Shown here: positions 60,181 through 64,000 of the stretch, piece after piece | How positions within the stretch are numbered: the stretch's first letter is position 1 | Layout: every line of letters begins with the position of its first letter | DNA from: Blasia pusilla | Taxonomy: Eukaryota; Marchantiophyta; Marchantiopsida; Blasiales | Direction of reading: 5' to 3' | DNA length: 64,000 nt | Assembly (NCBI GenBank): GCA_050084515.1 | Contig: CM114274.1 | Coordinates: forward strand, 22,258,001 to 22,322,000 | Notes under the pieces: model-generated | Seen by the model: the letters and a program-made list of their open reading frames with translations, nothing else | Database searches by the model: none | Told to the model about the DNA's origin: nothing | Translations under genes and position numbers: made by a program

Positions 60181-62918
60181 TATCGCTCGAGCTGTTTTGG
60201 GCAAGGTGAAGCGGACACTGTCTTGAGATAAATTATGATATGGATTTTGTGGACAACATCTTCTCATCAAGCCCAACTTTCCCCATGTCCACTCTAACTA
60301 CTGCGGTTTTGGATGTGTGGGTGATGAATCCATCGACACCCTATGTGGGAAACCCTAAACTCAGATTGGAAATTCTAGGAATCGTATCCTCAAAGCTTCC
60401 CTTCCAGATTTTCCCATTACAGGCGAGGAAGTAGCGAGTTTCGATATGACAAGACAATGAGAATTTAGGCGACGATTATCAACGAAAGACATTACACTAC
60501 CAATCGAAGAATTCATAGGCTTGCAAATTTAGATGCACCCCGATAGAGCACTCCACTCCCTGGTCATGCGTTCCCATCCAAGTCCTTCGTTCCAGTGCGC
60601 TCTTACATGTTCATCACGAGGAGGTGAAATTTGCCGAGATCATTGCCCATGCGTTGGAAGAAACGGTATAAGTTAGAAGTTCTGTTCTAAATCGGACGAT
60701 TCTACAAGAAATCATTTGAAACATAAGATAAGAGGGCGGGGACGCCCTAAACCACTCATAGAAAGTATGTTGACGAGGTTCCTCCTAACCTAAATTGGAT
60801 GCATCATCCTTTGGTGGCTCCCACACACCCTCCAAAGACCTCCACTAATCCCAGAAATCGGCCCCTCAGCTGCTGACACCACCTCAAACCCGTAACGACC
60901 TTGTAAAATTGTAGCACAATCTTCGAGTGTTGCCTTGCAACAGTACGTGTTTGGACTCCTAGATCGCAATGGAATCCACCTACATAGCAGCGAGAAAAAA
61001 AGCAAGAAAAATTGAGAGAGAACAAACGAGAAGAAGCGCAAAGCGATTCAGAAGCGAAGGTGGAACGAATAGCGAAGAGCGCGAATGGCGCGTGGAAAGG
61101 ATGCGTGCGTGTCGACGCCATGGTTGGGTGGCCGGATGACCATGCACTCATGCCATGCAAAGAAATGGTCATGCATCATCCCAACATGCCCATGAGTATA
61201 TTCATCATGCATTACCATGGGCATGCATTAATATGCACATGGACATGGTAATCATGCATGGCCATGGGTGTACCATGATACACCATGATGCCGCGATGCT
61301 GCTACCGTCGACCCTCAATGTTCCCGTTACCGGTAATGTCCGTAGTAATTTGGATAGCCACTGTGGAGATCGCAGGTTTCGTCTCCACTAGCGCGGTTGC
61401 CAAAGGCCGATAGTAGTACGTGCTGAACATCAAATGCCGAGGCTACGTTTTCTACCCCTTGGCCCATTGAATATTGCCATCCGTCTATCTCAAATCTTCC
61501 TTGCAAAATTTACAATTTTAATTACTAATTAGGGCCCATAAGGGATTCATGTTTCAATGTCTCCGTATGATTTACCAAGGTGAAATTTTTTCCTTAGAGA
61601 TCTAATGACACATGTAAGAAGGAGCAACAAAGATTTATTTAAAAAAAAAAAATTATTATAAACCCGTGCCATGATCGGGTTTATCTTATCACCCATGATT
61701 AGTTATCACAATTTTTAAATGATCCTACTGGAAGTGCCATGTGTCAAAAGGCGAAGAGTTTGCAAAATGAGTTTTAATTTTGAGCCAAACCGCTATCAAC
61801 TACTCTTCCGTACACGATAGGCTGTGGAGGCGGGGTTGATGGAGGAAGGAGAATGTTTCAAAAGCGAGTGCTTACTCGACGAGAAATTTGAAGCGCGGGA
61901 CAGAAGAGACGAAAGGGAGTGAGACGAGAGAGAGACAAAGGAACGGAGGAGAACGCATTTTTTTTAAAGGAGATGGACCGCAGCAGGAGTAGGAGTAGCA
62001 GATGGGGGACTTGATGCGATCGCCTGCCAGCCTGCCCCGCTTGGACGCATCCGCGATGCATGGCGCGGTTGCCGTGCCTTCGAACTGAAGCCTCGCTCGT
62101 TCGCTCATTAGCACACTCATAGTAGTCCCGTACAATGATGATTTGGCGAGCGATGCGCTGAGATCGAGGAGAGGCGTGGTCCGATGCTTCGGTCCCAACT
62201 TCTTGCTGGTCTGGTTTCTGTGAAGCAAGCCGGCAGAAACCGACTCCGCAATGTCCGCATGTGCGTTTTCCTGTGTCTTCATATATGTTAGAGGGGCACT
62301 TGCACCGGTTTCCTGAGATGTTAAGAGATGCTGCACGTCCGGTGCCGATTCCGTATGTCTCGTTTTTCCTTGTCGCCTTCCGTTCAGTTCGGTCTGGCAT
62401 ACTCGCAACGGTTTTCTGAAAGGACGACGGATGGAGTGCGTTTCTGGTTGTGAGATTTAGTTTTCTTTCAATTGCTTCTTCTTGTATGCCCATGAGTGCG
62501 CGTGACTGCCGTGGTTGAATTTTGTGGATCTTCACATGATGCCATTTTTTTACGAGACGATCTGCGGTTGGTCTTCATTGCAGCCGATGGAGAGTTTTCT
62601 TCGACAGGTGGAGTGTTGTTTAGTTATGTGGTAGCGATCTTTGCGAGCAGTCTATGAGTCTGCGAGGACGCGGTTTATCAGAGGATCCACGAGGATGGGA
62701 ACACAGGATAATAATTCCGACTAGTTTTTTATGATTTGAACGCCTAGGCCGCTCTGGGTCTGTTAGGAATGAGTATGGGATCGGTGGGGAGCATTAGTGG
62801 ACGACTGTGGTTGTGTCATGGACTTTGGTTGGGTTACAGTCATCCAGCAGATGATGCCTTCGAAGCGACTCAGCTATCGAGCTAGTAATTCACCCTTCCC
62901 TTAGAGTTCGTGTATATC
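60181..62918. other. Unassigned, then upstream region of the right-edge gene
   Basis: No gene is identified in 60181-61800. From about 61810 the sequence is GC-richer and the plus strand shows a GA-rich tract (about 61890-61960), plausibly promoter or 5' UTR of the gene starting at 62919. The long minus frames at 61858-62535 are probably shadows of that composition. No TATA box was fixed. Confidence 0.4.
61138..61295. promoter_or_regulatory. CATG-dense cluster
   Basis: Almost twenty CATG tetramers in about 160 bases, several as CATGCA, the RY motif bound by B3-domain factors in plants. It lies about 1.7 kb upstream of the coding start at 62919. It could equally be simple-sequence expansion. 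Confidence 0.4.
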
Positions 62919-64000
62919 ATGGCTGCCTCTAGCAGCAACTTCATTATGCCAACTACTGCTGTCGCACTTGTAAATTGTCAATACTCTGGCGTATCCAATT
63001 TGCTGATGGTAGTTTGTAGATTACATCCTTCTCAGTCATCGCATAACAAGGAAAAGAAAGACATAACGTTTTGCCAAGTGTACGGGCACTCCGGGAGGCC
63101 CTGCGTGATGGGGCAGCACAGACGGAGAGAGGTGACTTCTGGCGCAATGCTCTTCGATTCGAATGTTGAAACGGGAAGCGATGATGCGGAAGCAGTTACG
63201 AGCACGGCACATGGTTTTGACACAATTAATCATGCAGGAGAGCAGTTTTTGGAACGGGGACTTTTAAGTAATCAAAACCTTACGTACGATGGGAACGAAT
63301 GCGTAGGTCGGGAGGTGGAAAGTATCGTGGGAGAGGCTACCGAGTTGAACTTGATGCCCCGTAACGGCGGTAGTTCTCATCCTGCAAGTGGCAATACTGT
63401 AGAGGTTTTTGACAGCACTAGAGATAGCTGGAAGCCATTCCGCAACCGATTTTGGAAAGGCAATATGCAGTGTCAGCAATCTCTAACAATGGATTGCGAG
63501 CGCGAGAGGCATAAAGAAATATCCGAGCCGCACATCGACAGCATTTGCGATGAAAATCCCTATCCAGATCAAAGTAGAATTGCGCCAACTGATGAGATAT
63601 CTCTACAGGAGGCGAAGGCGAAGGAACTTGCAGGATGTTTATTGGCCATGAAACGGCTTAGGCTGGCTTGCGCAAGGGCTGTTTCTAGAACTCTCAGAAA
63701 CGTGAAGGGAGCTATGAAAGATGGGATGAAGGCCACTGATGGAAATATCATTACGGACGAAATTGACCCTGCCGCAAGTGTTCCTCGTGGAGGAAACCCG
63801 GTTGAGAAGGCAGAGGAGCCTTCTGGCAGTACCAGAGACGAGGAGCTGGATGAAATACCGTGGGACGTCCTTAGTCGACTTTGGGACAATCCTGCCTTCG
63901 TGAAATTTCGTGTTTCGGTGTCGATGGCCAATTTGACAATGGCGTTGCCTACGTTTTTGTCACGGGCTCTACCTCTTCTATCGAGTGTGAGCAGGCTTCC
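62919..64000 (+). CDS. Unidentified protein, N-terminal 360 codons (runs off the window)
   Basis: ATG at 62919-62921 opens a frame with no stop to the window end, 1082 bases. An in-frame TAA at 62886-62888 lies upstream, so this is the first Met of the exon. The N-terminus (MAASSSNFIMPTT) is Ser/Thr-rich and could be an organelle-targeting peptide, not proven. Residues ~30-225 are polar and probably disordered. A basic amphipathic segment (AKELAGCLLAMKRLRLACARAV) sits at about 233-254. DEIPWDVLSRLWDNP starts near 311, and a hydrophobic stretch begins near residue 330 (SVSMANLTMALPTFLSRALPLL), possibly the start of a membrane region. I do not recognise the family. Codon use and the length of the open frame make it a real exon. 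Confidence 0.75.
   Translation, partial: MAASSSNFIMPTTAVALVNCQYSGVSNLLMVVCRLHPSQSSHNKEKKDITFCQVYGHSGRPCVMGQHRRREVTSGAMLFDSNVETGSDDAEAVTSTAHGFDTINHAGEQFLERGLLSNQNLTYDGNECVGREVESIVGEATELNLMPRNGGSSHPASGNTVEVFDSTRDSWKPFRNRFWKGNMQCQQSLTMDCERERHKEISEPHIDSICDENPYPDQSRIAPTDEISLQEAKAKELAGCLLAMKRLRLACARAVSRTLRNVKGAMKDGMKATDGNIITDEIDPAASVPRGGNPVEKAEEPSGSTRDEELDEIPWDVLSRLWDNPAFVKFRVSVSMANLTMALPTFLSRALPLLSSVSRL

Noticed and set aside
61662-61690. Possible Helitron 3' hairpin (AAACCCG...CGGGTTT)
   Set aside because: The stem exists but no CTRR end or coding partner follows; too short to call alone.
61858-62535. 225-codon minus-strand ORF
   Set aside because: Overlaps the likely promoter/5' UTR of the plus-strand gene at 62919; the translation has no domain and another minus frame is also open.

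Overview
This window reads as nuclear DNA of a streptophyte, most likely a land plant with a large, repeat-rich genome. The evidence is a three-exon, plant-like KAE1 gene, hAT, Helitron and Ty3-type transposon remnants, and a retroelement primer site matching plant initiator-Met tRNA. The species cannot be named from sequence alone. Only two loci look like functional host genes: KAE1/OSGEP on the minus strand (17978-19659) and an unidentified gene entering the right edge (62919-64000, plus strand). Almost everything else is mobile DNA in decay.

Layout. 0-17.9 kb: a solo LTR (1252-1862), a broken hAT transposase (4.8-6.8 kb), a ~180-bp satellite (6.9-9.1 kb) interrupted by a GC-richer insert, a broken coiled-coil/RING-like gene and a broken protein kinase (9.9-13.3 kb, minus), two GC-rich self-complementary arrays, and the 5' part of a Ty3 element on the minus strand (about 14.9-16.6 kb). 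18-26.4 kb: KAE1, an AT-rich stretch, a 184-codon unidentified ORF, a long CT microsatellite, a 144-bp minisatellite and a ZBED-like hAT relic. 26.6-35.8 kb: the centrepiece retrotransposon. 36-64 kb: mostly unassigned DNA, a Helitron relic (39.6-41.7 kb), a gag-like fragment with polypurine tract and LTR (48.4-51.1 kb), an unidentified decayed minus-strand coding region (51.3-55.8 kb), a Ty1/copia-style LTR plus primer site (56.3-57.0 kb), ~520-bp tandem repeats (58.4-60.2 kb) and the final gene.

The standout system is the 9.2-kb element at 26629-35832. Its pol region encodes, in order, a protease remnant, a C5 cytosine DNA methyltransferase (motifs I, IV with Pro-Cys, VI, VIII and X visible), reverse transcriptase with YIDD, RNase H, a DDE integrase and a C-terminal PHD finger. 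It therefore joins a DNA-methylation writer and a likely histone reader to a Ty3-type engine. Its termini are also odd. They read A1-internal-B1-A2-B2 (split direct repeats), with TG...CA outer ends and a 4-bp GTCA duplication. A solo copy at 1252-1862 is A+B flanked by AATG on both sides, and a second partial element at 16.1-16.6 kb again has A running straight into the leader without B. The architecture thus looks like a family trait rather than an accident of one copy.

The copy is dead: at least a dozen in-frame stops, mostly TAG, several frameshifts and a deletion within RT. Domain calls come from reading the conceptual translation; no database search was possible.
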